DNA of 64,000 nt from Palsa-504 sp963753195. GTDB lineage: Bacteria; Actinomycetota; Actinomycetes; Streptosporangiales; Streptosporangiaceae. Shown here one piece after another: positions 17,756 to 26,409 of the stretch; the first letter of the stretch is position 1, and each line of letters starts with the position of its first letter. Both the position numbers and the translations under genes were made by a program. The notes beneath the pieces are model-generated. The model saw only the letters and a list, made by a program, of their open reading frames with translations. It searched no databases and had not been told where the DNA came from. Location of the stretch: positions 310,001-374,000 of the forward strand of contig CAVWBH010000007.1 in the NCBI GenBank assembly GCA_963753195.1, in the 5' to 3' direction.

Positions 17756-18376
17756 ATGCCCGGCCAGACTGGGCGGGTGGCTCCTGCTGACACCGCGGCG
17801 CGGGGCGCTCTGCTTCGGCGGGGTTTTGCCCTGGAGTACGTGACGCTGGCCTGGAATGTGGCCGGGATCGTGATACTGGCTATCGCGGCGATCTCGGCCC
17901 GGTCGGTGGCGCTGGCCGGGTTTGGCCTGGACTCGCTGATCGAGATCGGCGCGTCCACCGTGGTGATCTGGGAGCTGTCGGGTACCGGTGAGGAACGCCA
18001 GCGGCTGGGCCTGCGGCTGATCGGTTCCGCGTTCGCCGCTTTGGCGGTCTACCTGCTGGTGCAGTCCACCGTGGTGCTCGCCACCGGGTATCACCCGCAG
18101 CGTTCGATCACCGGGATCATCTGGACCGCGGTAACCGCCGCGGTGATGTTCGGGCTGGCCGCTGGTAAGGCCCGAACCGGCCGGGCGCTGGGTAACCCCG
18201 TCCTGCGGACCGAGGGCCGGGTCACGATGGTGGACGGGATCCTGGCCACCGCTGTGCTGCTGGGCCTGGTCCTGAACGCCACCCTGGGGTGGTGGTGGGC
18301 CGATCCCGCCGCCGGATACGTGCTGGTCTTCTACGCCGCCCGGGAGGTACGGGAAATCTTCCTTGCGCCACACTGA
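17756..18376 (+). CDS. cation transporter, CDF-like transmembrane domain only
   Basis: A 206-residue membrane protein resembling the transmembrane half of cation diffusion facilitators: YVTLAWNVAGIVILAIAAISARSVALAGFGLDSLIEIGASTVVIWEL, then RTEGRVTMVDGILATAVLLGLVLNATLGWWWADPAAGYVLVFYAAREV. The acidic/His metal-site positions are represented by LDSLIE and VDGILA, while the cytoplasmic C-terminal domain of full CDF proteins is absent. Start ATG 17756 is preceded by no strong ribosome site; a GTG at 17777 is an alternative. It is co-oriented with the CDF gene at 18451. Confidence 0.8.
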   Translation: MPGQTGRVAPADTAARGALLRRGFALEYVTLAWNVAGIVILAIAAISARSVALAGFGLDSLIEIGASTVVIWELSGTGEERQRLGLRLIGSAFAALAVYLLVQSTVVLATGYHPQRSITGIIWTAVTAAVMFGLAAGKARTGRALGNPVLRTEGRVTMVDGILATAVLLGLVLNATLGWWWADPAAGYVLVFYAAREVREIFLAPH

Positions 18377-18450
18377 TCACAAGCTAGGCGGCCCCGGAGA
18401 GCTGGGCGCCGCGGCTTAGTTGCAGGTGCCTGGGCAGCGCTGTTGTCGAG

Positions 18451-19584
18451 GTGCTGCAGCGGGGTTTGCCCGGCATGCTGGGGGTCGTGAGCGACCCGCG
18501 TTCTCCGGCCGGCGGACACCATCCCGGCCACGGGCATGACCATGACCATGATCACCGCCATGAGCCAGCACGGGGCCTGGCAGGCCGGTTGCGGCAGCTG
18601 CTGCGCCCGCATTCCCATGAGGCCGCCGATCAGGTCGATGCGGTCATGGAAGCCAGCCAGGAAGGCATGCGGACGCTGTGGATCTCACTGGGTGTGCTGG
18701 GCGTCACCGCGCTGATCCAGGCGGCTGTCGTGGCGTTGTCTGGTTCGGTGGCGCTGCTGGGTGACACGCTGCATAACGCGGCTGACGCGCTGACCGCCGT
18801 GCCGCTCGGGGTCGCGTTCGTGGTCGGCCGTCGCCCGCCGACGCGCCGCTACACCTACGGCTTCGGCCGGGCCGAGGACCTGGCCGGGATCGTGATCGTG
18901 CTGACCATCGCCGCGTCCTCGGCCCTGGCCGGTTACGAAGCGATCAGCCGCCTGATGCACCCGCGGCGCGTCTCGGACCTGATCGCGGTGGCCGCTGCGG
19001 CGCTGGCCGGATTCGCCGGTAACGAGCTCGTCGCCGGGTACCGCATCAGGACCGGGCGGAAGATCGGTTCTGCGGCTCTGGTCGCTGACGGGCTGCACGC
19101 CCGCACCGACGGCTTCACCTCATTGGCCGTGCTGGCCGGCGCGGGCGGCGTCGCGCTGGGCTGGGACTGGGCCGACCCGGTCGTCGGGCTGGTCATCACG
19201 GTGGCGATCCTGGCCGTCCTGCGCCAGGCCGCCCGGGAGATCTACCGCCGCCTCATGGACGCCGTCGACCCCTCGCTTGTCGGCCAGGCCGAGCAGACCC
19301 TGCGGGCCACACCCGGGGTACTTGACACCGGGCAGGTCCGGCTGCGCTGGATCGGCCACCAGCTCCGGGCCGAATGCGAAGTCATCGTCGCCCCAGACCT
19401 CACCGCCATCCAGGCCCACCAGATCACCGTGGCCGCGGAACATGGCCTGCTACACGCCGTCCCCCGGCTGTCCGCCGCGCTGGTCCACGCCGACCCGCTG
19501 CCCGACGACGGCGCCGACCTCCACCAGGCCCTGACCTCCCACCGGCAGCCAGCCGACCCGGCCGCCGCCCCCCGTCCCGGGTAG
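18451..19584 (+). CDS. cation diffusion facilitator with His-rich N-terminus
   Basis: CzcD/ZitB-like metal:H+ antiporter of up to 377 residues. A His/Asp-rich N-terminal stretch (HHPGHGHDHDHDHRH) should bind Zn2+-like ions. The transmembrane metal site has both canonical motifs, LLGDTLHNAADAL and ADGLHARTDGFTS. A C-terminal cytoplasmic domain (VLDTGQVRLRWIGHQLRAECEVIV) is present. The GTG at 18451 gives the longest form; ATG 18475 or GTG 18487 are plausible alternatives. It exports Zn/Co/Cd-type divalent metals (family knowledge). Tandem and inverted repeats follow its stop. Confidence 0.9.
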   Translation: MLQRGLPGMLGVVSDPRSPAGGHHPGHGHDHDHDHRHEPARGLAGRLRQLLRPHSHEAADQVDAVMEASQEGMRTLWISLGVLGVTALIQAAVVALSGSVALLGDTLHNAADALTAVPLGVAFVVGRRPPTRRYTYGFGRAEDLAGIVIVLTIAASSALAGYEAISRLMHPRRVSDLIAVAAAALAGFAGNELVAGYRIRTGRKIGSAALVADGLHARTDGFTSLAVLAGAGGVALGWDWADPVVGLVITVAILAVLRQAAREIYRRLMDAVDPSLVGQAEQTLRATPGVLDTGQVRLRWIGHQLRAECEVIVAPDLTAIQAHQITVAAEHGLLHAVPRLSAALVHADPLPDDGADLHQALTSHRQPADPAAAPRPG

Positions 19585-19630
19585 CGAAACTGCGCCACAG
19601 GGCGAGGGTGAACCGCGGCACTGGGCCGAC

Positions 19631-19694
19631 GGCCCGTTTCGGCGGGCCGTTTCGGCGGCCCGTTTCGGCGGGCCGTTTCGGCGGGCCGTTTCGG
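19631..19694. repeat. 13-bp tandem repeat, five units
   Basis: Five consecutive copies of cgggccgtttcgg (the first lacking one base, with minor c/g variation) fill 64 bp starting 47 bp after the CDF stop. No spacers, so not a CRISPR. Probably a variable-number repeat. Confidence 0.85.
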
Positions 19695-19721
19695 TCCCGT
19701 TGACCTCATCGGCACCATGAT

Positions 19722-19799
19722 CGTGGTAGATCCGGGCTTCGTGGTAGATCCGGTGGCTTGGGCTGCACTCGATCTTCCACGTAGCCCGGATCTACCACG
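19722..19799. repeat. 23-bp inverted repeat with internal direct copy
   Basis: Arm 19722-19744 (cgtggtagatccgggcttcg + tgg) is complementary to 19777-19799 at 22 of 23 positions. The 32-bp loop begins with a second direct copy of cgtggtagatccgg (19740-19753). It lies between convergent CDF genes and could act as a bidirectional terminator. Confidence 0.75.
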
Positions 19800-19988
19800 C
19801 AAATGTTGCAGTGGGGGCAGGTGGGGTTTTTGGGCACGCGGGGGTTGCCCCAGCGGGTGGGCTAGCGGTGTGCGCCGACTACGTCGGCGTGGATCCTCGC
19901 GGCATCGGCGGGTGAGACGCATGACCGGTCACGCGGCGGCCCGGACGCCGCCGTGTGACCGGGCCGCCGCGGGTGTCCGGGAGCTGTG

Positions 19989-20912
19989 TCAGGTGGCGGC
20001 GCGGGTGGTCCAGGTGAGGCTGCCTGCCTCGGGGAGCCGCCCGGCGAGGGCGTCGGCAACTTCGCGCCCGAGTTCGTCGGCCTGGTATGCGGTCATGCCG
20101 GGATCGACCCAGCCTTCGATCTCGACGCGCAGCGTCCGGCCGGTCCAGCGTGCCCGCGCGTGCGCGTGTATCACTCCAGGTACCGACCCGGCCGCTGCTT
20201 CGGCGGCGTGGATGACCTCGGGGTCGATGCCGTCGGCCAGGCGGTGGACGACGTCGCGGGTGACCTCGTAGCCGACATGGCAGATAAACGCGGTGATGGC
20301 GAGCCCGGCCACCGGATCGCCCCAGGGCTGCCCCAGGGCCACCGCGATCAGGCCGACGAGCGCCCCGGCCGAAGAGAGGGCGTCCAGCCAGGAATGCCGT
20401 GCATCGGCGATGAGTGTGGCGGATCCGATCCGCTGGCCGACGACCAGCTTGTACCGGGCGACGACCTGATTGCCGATGATGCCGATGGCTGCCCCCGCGA
20501 TACCCGCGGCGATGTGGCTGGTGTGGCCGTGCTCGAGGAGCTTGCGGATGCTCTCATATCCGGCGAAGACGGCGCTGGCCCAGATGACCACGGCGATCCC
20601 GATCCCGGCCAGATCCTCGGCCCGCTCCAGGCCGTAGGGGTAGCGCTCGGTCGGCGGGCGCTTGGACAGCCGGAACCCGAGGAACACCACGATGCTGGTG
20701 GAGACGTCGGACAGGTTGTGGATCGCGTCTCCGAGCAGGCCGACCGAGCCGGTCACGACCGCGATAAGCAGCTCGATGATGCCCGTGGCAGCCAGCCCGA
20801 TGGCGCTGACCGCCACTGCGCGGTTGGCCTCGCGGCGGTCCTTCGCGTCGTCGCGCCGCTTAGGCAGCGGAAAGGCAGCGGCCGGGTCGCGCAGCCCACT
20901 GGTCTTGTGCAT
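19989..20912 (-). CDS. cation diffusion facilitator
   Basis: A second full-length CDF transporter, 307 residues. Metal-site motifs are LLGDAIHNLSDVSTS and ADARHSWLDALSS; the segment TERYPYGLERAEDLAGIGI is diagnostic of the family. The C-terminal domain (SVPGVIHAHARARWTGRTLRVEIEGWV) is intact. It lacks the His-rich N-terminus of the 18451 gene, which may reflect different metal preference. Start ATG 20912, preceded by GGGGGGC on the minus strand. It is convergent with the 18451 gene across the repeat-rich gap. Confidence 0.92.
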   Translation of the reverse strand: MHKTSGLRDPAAAFPLPKRRDDAKDRREANRAVAVSAIGLAATGIIELLIAVVTGSVGLLGDAIHNLSDVSTSIVVFLGFRLSKRPPTERYPYGLERAEDLAGIGIAVVIWASAVFAGYESIRKLLEHGHTSHIAAGIAGAAIGIIGNQVVARYKLVVGQRIGSATLIADARHSWLDALSSAGALVGLIAVALGQPWGDPVAGLAITAFICHVGYEVTRDVVHRLADGIDPEVIHAAEAAAGSVPGVIHAHARARWTGRTLRVEIEGWVDPGMTAYQADELGREVADALAGRLPEAGSLTWTTRAAT

Positions 20913-20926
20913 GCCCCCCAGGATCG

Positions 20927-21040
20927 CTAGGAGCGGGCACTGGCCGCAAACCGACCGATGACGGCGGCGGCGAACTCGATCACTGAGTCCAAGCCGAAGG
21001 CGACGAGCGCGGTGGAGAGGCGATGATGCCGGATGTGATC
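20927..21040 (-). pseudogene. remnant of a cation transporter (TM segment)
   Basis: On the minus strand about 33 codons ending at TAG 20927 read STALVAFGLDSVIEFAAAVIGRF, closely echoing the GFGLDSLIEIGAS transmembrane motif of the transporter at 17756. Nothing upstream or downstream continues the homology and no start is present. It is most likely a fragment of a fourth CDF-like gene left between the 20912 gene and the FAD gene. Confidence 0.5.
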
Positions 21041-21129
21041 GCGACCGCCGCTACTGCCCGGGCTGTCGTCGTTTTACCCTGGTATCGACTCCCATGCGAA
21101 GCGGCGGTGGGCGCCGAGAGGGGCACGCG

Positions 21130-22572
21130 GTGGATATCGTCATTGCGGGAGGCAGTGCCGCTGGCCTGTTCGCCGGGCTGCTGCTGGCCCGGGCCGGGCA
21201 CCAGGCCCTGGTCCTCGAGCGTGACTCTCTCCGGGCTGCCCCCGACGTGGAATCCGCCGCCACCACGGCGTTCCGCCCTTCGGCACCGCAGATCGTCCAG
21301 CCGCATATCGTCATGGCCAGGTGCCGTCAGCTGCTCATCGAACGCCTGCCCGACGTGTATGAGGGGCTGCTCGCCGCCGGGGTGGCCGAAGCTCCGCTGC
21401 GGACTCAGATGCCGGACTCGCTATCGGAGGGCGCGGCCTGGCCGGGAGACGAGCGGCTCACCTCGTTGATGACCAGGCGGTCCACGATCGACTGGGTGCT
21501 GCAGCGGGCCGCGGCGGCCGAGCCGCGGCTCACGGTGCGGTTCGGGGTAAAAGTCACCGGGCTGCTCACCGCCCCCATACGGCTCGGCGATCGGCCGCCG
21601 CACGTGACCGGCGTGCGCACCGACTGCGGTGACGTGGCAGCCGACCTGGTGGTCGACGCCACCGGCCGCCGCTCACCGATCGATGACTGGCTGGCACAGC
21701 TCGGCGCCCGGACCACGGCCACTTGGCGCGCCGAGTGCGGGATCGCCTATTTCAGCCGCCACTACCGGATACGGCCGGGCGCTGACCTGCCCGCCCTGCT
21801 GGTCACGCGGACCGTCGTGGCGCTGGAGGAGTTTCTGGCCGGTAAATGGGGCGCTGACAACGATGCGGTGCAGTTGGTGGTGGCGCCCCTGGCCGCCGAC
21901 CGCCGGTTCCGTACGGTCCGGGACCCGCGGGTCTTCACCGCGGTACTGCGGACCATCCCCACCTACGCGGCCTGGCTCGACGTAATAGACCCGATCACCG
22001 ACGTCTTCCCGATGGCCGGGCTGCACAACACCCTGCGCCGCCTGGTGGTCGACGGCATACCCGTCGCCACCGGCCTGCACGCGATCGGCGACTCGGTCTG
22101 CACCACCAACCCGACCCTCGGACGCGGCCTGGCGCTGGCCCTGTCCGGCGCCGCCGATCTGGCCGACACGATCGGCAGACACGCCGCAGATCCCGCCGCA
22201 GATCCCGCCGCGCAGGCGCTGGCCCTGGACCGGCTGGCCGACACGCACGTGGTGCCGTTCTACCAAGATCAGGTCGCGATCGATGCCGGGCGGCTGGCCA
22301 TGATGCGACACACCATCTTCGGCGCGCCACCGCCGCCTCCGTCCGATACTCCCGGCCGGGTCACCTATCCCCAGCTGCGCGTGGCCGCGTCCTACGACCC
22401 GACCGCCTTCCGCGCGTTCTGGAAGATCAACGGGATGATCTGCCCGCCCGCCGAGGTCTACACCGACCCGGACGTCGTCGCGTGCACACGAGAAACTCTC
22501 AGGCGGCATGGCGCCGCACCGCCGGTCGCCCAGCCGACCCGCGAGCAGATCCTCGCCGCCCTCGCCCGGTAG
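21130..22572 (+). CDS. FAD-dependent monooxygenase/oxidoreductase
   Basis: A 480-residue flavoprotein of the PHBH/geranylgeranyl-reductase/halogenase superfamily. The N-terminal Rossmann motif is VDIVIAGGSAAGLFAGLLLARAGHQALVLERD. The mid-chain ADLVVDATGRRSPIDDWL is the DG-like motif, and GLHAIGDSVCTTNPTLGRGLALAL is the FAD ribityl-binding GD motif. The WxWxIP halogenase motif is not seen. GTG 21130, after GAGAGGGGCACGCG, places the Rossmann strand at the N-terminus as usual; an upstream ATG at 21094 would add 12 basic residues. No biosynthetic partners flank it, so the substrate is unknown. Confidence 0.85.
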   Translation: MDIVIAGGSAAGLFAGLLLARAGHQALVLERDSLRAAPDVESAATTAFRPSAPQIVQPHIVMARCRQLLIERLPDVYEGLLAAGVAEAPLRTQMPDSLSEGAAWPGDERLTSLMTRRSTIDWVLQRAAAAEPRLTVRFGVKVTGLLTAPIRLGDRPPHVTGVRTDCGDVAADLVVDATGRRSPIDDWLAQLGARTTATWRAECGIAYFSRHYRIRPGADLPALLVTRTVVALEEFLAGKWGADNDAVQLVVAPLAADRRFRTVRDPRVFTAVLRTIPTYAAWLDVIDPITDVFPMAGLHNTLRRLVVDGIPVATGLHAIGDSVCTTNPTLGRGLALALSGAADLADTIGRHAADPAADPAAQALALDRLADTHVVPFYQDQVAIDAGRLAMMRHTIFGAPPPPPSDTPGRVTYPQLRVAASYDPTAFRAFWKINGMICPPAEVYTDPDVVACTRETLRRHGAAPPVAQPTREQILAALAR

Positions 22573-22816
22573 AGCTCCCCTCGATGGTCATTCACCGGGA
22601 ACCGGCCTGAGCGCCGGGGATATGAGTCTGAGCTAGTGGGCCGTACCGGGCCGAAGAATTCGGGATTCGGAATTCGAGGGGCAGTGTGTGGGACGTGACG
22701 CGACCGGAGCAGACTACGCACAGTCAAAAACCCGGCACCCTGCATCACATCTGAGCCATGATCAGCTTCGGTCCAGCAGAATTGACTGCTGGCAATTCTC
22801 GGCCCGAGATTAGTTG

Positions 22817-22914
22817 TCTGGAGTCAATTGTCTGGGGTCAATTGCCTGGGAGCATTTGCCTAGGCGCATTTGTCTAGGCGCATTTGCCTAGGCGCATTTG
22901 CCGGGGAGCAATTG
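22817..22914. repeat. 14-bp tandem repeat array, seven units
   Basis: Seven directly abutting 14-bp units fit yctrggngcawttg; central ones read cctaggcgcatttg. Several carry CAATTG. The array lies in an AT-richer stretch 42 bp before a TTGACA promoter-like box and some 350 bp before the MFS gene, so binding of a regulator to iterated sites is possible. Confidence 0.8.
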
Positions 22915-22955
22915 CCTCTAGAGGGCCATAGGGGCAATTTTCCGGAGGTAAAGGG

Positions 22956-22983
22956 TTGACATTCCTCCCGAAGCATCTAACAA
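22956..22983 (+). promoter_or_regulatory. putative housekeeping-type promoter
   Basis: A perfect -35 TTGACA (22956-22961), a 16-bp spacer and TAACAA (22978-22983) as -10. It is followed by a 280-bp leader to the MFS start at 23262, in which no convincing gene is seen. Its proximity to the 14-bp repeat array suggests regulation. Confidence 0.45.
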
Positions 22984-23261
22984 TCCCATTAACGCAGCTG
23001 TAACTTTCGTGGATCTGGCCTCTGCCAGGAGTCACGTGCCGGGAATTTCGTTACAGCTTCGCCGTCACCCGCCCGCGGCAAGGGCAAAGACGCCGATGCC
23101 GTCCCTACCCGGCGGCCTACGCCTAACCCGGCGTCGGCCCCCGGTTGATTCAGCACGGCCGGCTGCGACCCGGGCAGCCCCGACGTCAGTGGTAAAGGCG
23201 CCATAATTCCCCGTTTTACCCCGCCATCCCCCTGAACCGGATGGCAGCAAGGAGAACCGTA

Positions 23262-24671
23262 ATGGCACAAGATACCGCGGGAGCCGCCGCCCCTGGCGGC
23301 GGCACTCTGGTCATTCCCGGCGAGATGGCAGCCCGGGTCGACCGGCTGCCCATGAGCGCGATGGCCTGGGAGATCTGCCTGATCGTGCAGGTGGGCTGGG
23401 CGACCGCGGCGGCGACTGACGGGATCGCCGCCCGGCTGTACCCGTTCGTCTGGCTGCCGGCCAAGGTCGTCACCCACTCCCAGTACAACGTCCTGTACGC
23501 CCTGCAGGCCGGGATCAGCATCCTGATCGGCGGCTACGCCCTGGGCTGGCTGGCCGACAAGATCGGCCGGCGCCCGGCCCTGATCCTGTCCGCGACGCTG
23601 GCTGGAGTGTTCATCTGGCCCTTCGCGTACGTGACGAACTTCTCGGCGCTGTTCGTCCTGTCGATCGCCGATACGCTCGGGTTCGCCGGGTTCCTGGCCA
23701 TCAACGTCGTGTACATGAGCGAGATCATGGGGCCGAAGGTCCGGCCCCGGGTGATGATGGTCAGCCAGGTCGTCTGCATCTTCCTGCTCCTGGTCGTGCT
23801 GACCGGCATCGTCCCGCATTACATGTTCCCGGGCCAGTACCGGCAGTACCTGTGGATCCTGGCCGCGCTGAACATCCTGATCGCCATCGCGCTGTTCTTC
23901 CGGATGCCCGAGTCGCCGCGCTGGCTGGAGGCCAGGGAACGCCGCGACCAGGCCCGCAAGATCATGGAGCGGATGGAGATGCGGGCCAGCCGGGGCGGCC
24001 GCATCGCCCTAGCCGATCCAGACCTGGCGCCGCATCAGGTGGTGGCCGAGGAGAAGACCAGCTGGCTGGCCGTGTTCGGCAAGCGGTACGTGCTCATCAC
24101 GACATTGCTGCTGGTGGTAATGGTGCTGGGTTACGCCGGCATCGTCTACGGCGGCGCGAGCCAGGCGTTCTTGTTCCTGGCCGAAAACCGCGGCTACACC
24201 CCCGGCGGCGTCTTCGCCCTGGTCGCCTGGTCCGGAGTGGCCGCCTCCATCGTCTACCTGCTCAACGCGTTCTTCGGCGACCGGTTTGAGCGCAGATGGA
24301 CTCAGCTCTTCGGCGCCATCTTGTTCGCCGGCGGCTGGTGGGGTGTCTACGCGACGCACAGCACCGTGGCCGTGGACACCTTCTACATCATCGCGACGGT
24401 CGGCACCATCTTGTGGCTCTGGAGCATGTACGTCTACATCCCGGTCAATTACCCGACCCGGATGCGCTCGCTGGGCACCGGCTGGACCGATGGTGTGGGC
24501 CACCTCGGCGCCTGGGGCGGCGTCCTGATCGCCGGACAGCTCTACATGGCGACCGCACCACGGAGCTTCATCGTGTTCATCACCATCCCGTGCGCGCTCG
24601 TCCCCGGCATCCTGCTCGCCATCTTCGGGAAGAACCAGCGCCGCCGCGCGCTGGAAGAACTGTCCGAGTAG
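23262..24671 (+). CDS. MFS metabolite:H+ symporter (sugar-porter-like)
   Basis: A 469-residue twelve-TM transporter. The loop between TM2 and TM3 has motif A (GWLADKIGRRPAL), and the end of the first half has PESPRWLEARERRDQARKIMERME, the sugar-porter/metabolite:H+ symporter signature. TM1 has the DGIAAR acidic position. Start ATG 23262 follows AAGGAGAACCGT; a longer frame from 23241 adds only seven residues. It would import an organic acid or sugar with protons (family knowledge). It stands alone, flanked by the repeat array upstream and a strong hairpin downstream. Confidence 0.88.
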   Translation: MAQDTAGAAAPGGGTLVIPGEMAARVDRLPMSAMAWEICLIVQVGWATAAATDGIAARLYPFVWLPAKVVTHSQYNVLYALQAGISILIGGYALGWLADKIGRRPALILSATLAGVFIWPFAYVTNFSALFVLSIADTLGFAGFLAINVVYMSEIMGPKVRPRVMMVSQVVCIFLLLVVLTGIVPHYMFPGQYRQYLWILAALNILIAIALFFRMPESPRWLEARERRDQARKIMERMEMRASRGGRIALADPDLAPHQVVAEEKTSWLAVFGKRYVLITTLLLVVMVLGYAGIVYGGASQAFLFLAENRGYTPGGVFALVAWSGVAASIVYLLNAFFGDRFERRWTQLFGAILFAGGWWGVYATHSTVAVDTFYIIATVGTILWLWSMYVYIPVNYPTRMRSLGTGWTDGVGHLGAWGGVLIAGQLYMATAPRSFIVFITIPCALVPGILLAIFGKNQRRRALEELSE

Positions 24672-24787
24672 ACGCTGGGCCAACAGACGCTGGGCCGTCG
24701 GCCGGGCTGTTAGGCCACCGGCTCTTTCCCGAGGTGTCTCCGGCGGCCACAGACAGGGTGTCACCGGCGGCCCAGCCCGCACAATGG

Positions 24788-24824
24788 CCGGCCTCCCGTC
24801 GTGAGGATCATGACGGGAGGCCGG
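24788..24824 (+). terminator. hairpin terminator after MFS gene
   Basis: Perfect 13-bp arms ccggcctcccgtc and gacgggaggccgg surround an 11-bp loop 117 bp after the MFS stop. There is no T-run, as is common for actinobacterial terminators. A further GC stem (ccggctcacccggccgg) follows immediately. Confidence 0.65.
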
Positions 24825-24979
24825 CTCACCCGGCCGGCCTGGCGGTGGCTTCGGGAGAGTCAACCGCGGACGCGTCTGCCGCAACCAGCCGCCAGGCAAA
24901 CCCGGTGGCCGCAGCACTGATTTGCCCCCCGTATAGAAGTCCCGCACCGGAACGCGCCCCCAGGCAAGAAGGAAAGCCG

Positions 24980-25573
24980 ATGAGTGACAGCCAGGTCGTC
25001 ACCATCCCTGCCGCAGAACACGCAGCAACAGCAGAAACCCGGGCTGCACGGCTCCTCAAAGCCCTGGCACAGAACCCGGAACCACTGTCAACACCGGCCC
25101 TGGCCAGCCTCCTGGCCGAATCAGGCCAGCGCCGCAGACTACTGTCCACCTATGACCGGGCTCTCCACCAGCACGAGCAAGCCGGCCATGTAGAACGAGC
25201 AGGCCGCGAGCGTAAAGGACGAGGCCGGCCCGCCATCATCTGGCGCATCACCAGCGCGGGTCGCGACTGGCTCGACGAGCACGACAAAGCACCAGACCTC
25301 GCGGCGGCCGCGGCCGCAGAAGCACAGCGCAAGACCGAACAGGCACAGCGCACGGCCACCGAACGGGACCAGGCACTGGACGAAGCGCGCGCCACCTTCA
25401 ACCGCGAGACGCCGCGGACGAGCCGCAAACGCGCCGCTCACCGGCTCAGAGATCTCGGCTGCACCCTCGACCAGATCGGCGCGGTCTTCCACGTCAGCAA
25501 AGAGAGAATCCGCCAGGACCTCCTCTGGGACCCGGCAGTGCGGCCGGCGGCATACGACAGCAGCACTTCGTGA
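24980..25573 (+). CDS. HTH protein with sigma-region-4-like C-terminus
   Basis: A 197-residue protein from ATG 24980 (ribosome site AGAAGGAAAGCCG). Residues about 20-95 look like a winged helix (TRAARLLKALAQNPEPLSTPALASLL..., RGRPAIIWRITSAGRDWL). A charged Ala/Glu/Arg-rich coiled-coil-like linker follows (AAEAQRKTEQAQRTATERDQ). The C-terminal 50 residues read DLGCTLDQIGAVFHVSKERIRQDLLW, resembling sigma-70 region 4 or other HTH_7-type helices. The combination is not one I recognise. It probably binds DNA; the target is unknown. The preceding hairpin isolates it from the MFS gene. Confidence 0.72.
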   Translation: MSDSQVVTIPAAEHAATAETRAARLLKALAQNPEPLSTPALASLLAESGQRRRLLSTYDRALHQHEQAGHVERAGRERKGRGRPAIIWRITSAGRDWLDEHDKAPDLAAAAAAEAQRKTEQAQRTATERDQALDEARATFNRETPRTSRKRAAHRLRDLGCTLDQIGAVFHVSKERIRQDLLWDPAVRPAAYDSSTS

Positions 25574-25809
25574 TACTTGAGGTGCTATCCGCCATCAGCA
25601 GGCCGCCCAGGCGTATCGGACCCCCGAGTCAACTAAGCCGGGGCAGCCCCTTCGACGCTGAGGCAATCAACCGGGAAATAAGGCTCACCCGGCACCGTCG
25701 AGCTCCGGCTGGACATTTCGCCGCGCCGCAGGTGCGTGTACTGTCATGTGGGTAACGGATCTGCTCAAGACCCCGGCAGCACAGGAATTACTGCCTGGTG
25801 GTGAGTTGG

Positions 25810-26209
25810 ATGAGCAGTCCTGGGAATCCTGATACCGTGGCCGGCACCGGAGCTGTTGTCCGTCTGGCCGCCACCCCTGCGCCGCGTCTGAAACCTCGCC
25901 GTGACCCATGGGGTGCGCATGGGGTCTGTGGTCGGGATGACATTCCCGCTGGCCGGGCAGCCCGGTCACGGCAGAACGGCATTCGTGCGGCGCCAGCCGG
26001 ACCGGATCGTGGACGGCCGCGTTGAAGGCGGCTACACCGGCACGTTCGAGTTCATCTGCCCTGCCTGCGGCGATAATCCATGGGTGGATTACTCCGAGGT
26101 CCCGTCGCGGCTTCAGTGGCTTCGCGGGCCGTTCACCCTAGAGGCGGCCCTGGAGGCGTATGACAAGCACCTCGCTCCTCTCTCTGGCCCGAATGGCGAC
26201 AGCGCCTGA
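25810..26209 (+). pseudogene. CxxC-motif small protein, frameshifted copy
   Basis: Paralogue of the intact gene at 51956-52360. From ATG 25810 the first frame gives MSSPGNPDTVAG and LKPRRDPW. After a GGGG run at 25910-25913 the homology continues in the next frame: GMTFPLAGQPGHGRTAFVRRQP, GYTGTFEFICPACGDNPWVDYSEVP and LRGPFTLEAALEAYDKHL. The intact copy has one base fewer at this point, so a single inserted G explains the break. The CPACG motif suggests a zinc knuckle. Both copies share GGTGAGTTGGATGAGCAG across the start codon. Confidence 0.72.
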
Positions 26210-26285
26210 GGCTGAGGCTGAGGTCCAATGCCCGCCCTGTCGGGTGCGGGTCAAGGACCGGCCATCTCCGGCCGGTATGGGGGGC

Positions 26286-26332
26286 CTAGTGCGACAGCCG
26301 TCATCGGAGCCAATTGACGGCTGCCGCACTAG
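26286..26332. repeat. 18-bp inverted repeat between CxxC remnant and MarR gene
   Basis: Arms ctagtgcgacagccgtca (26286-26303) and tgacggctgccgcactag (26315-26332) pair at 17 of 18 positions with an 11-bp loop; TTTT occurs 7 bp later. It is placed to terminate the upstream gene, or to act as an operator for the MarR-type gene that starts 78 bp downstream. Confidence 0.7.
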
Positions 26333-26409
26333 CAAGAGTTTTCAATGGCCACCAGCGAATCACCCGGCACGGGCCCAGCAGAGCAGGGCGATGTGAGAAA
26401 GGAACCACG

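Noticed and set aside
22817..22914. Possible CRISPR array
   Set aside because: The 14-bp units abut without spacers and no cas gene is present.
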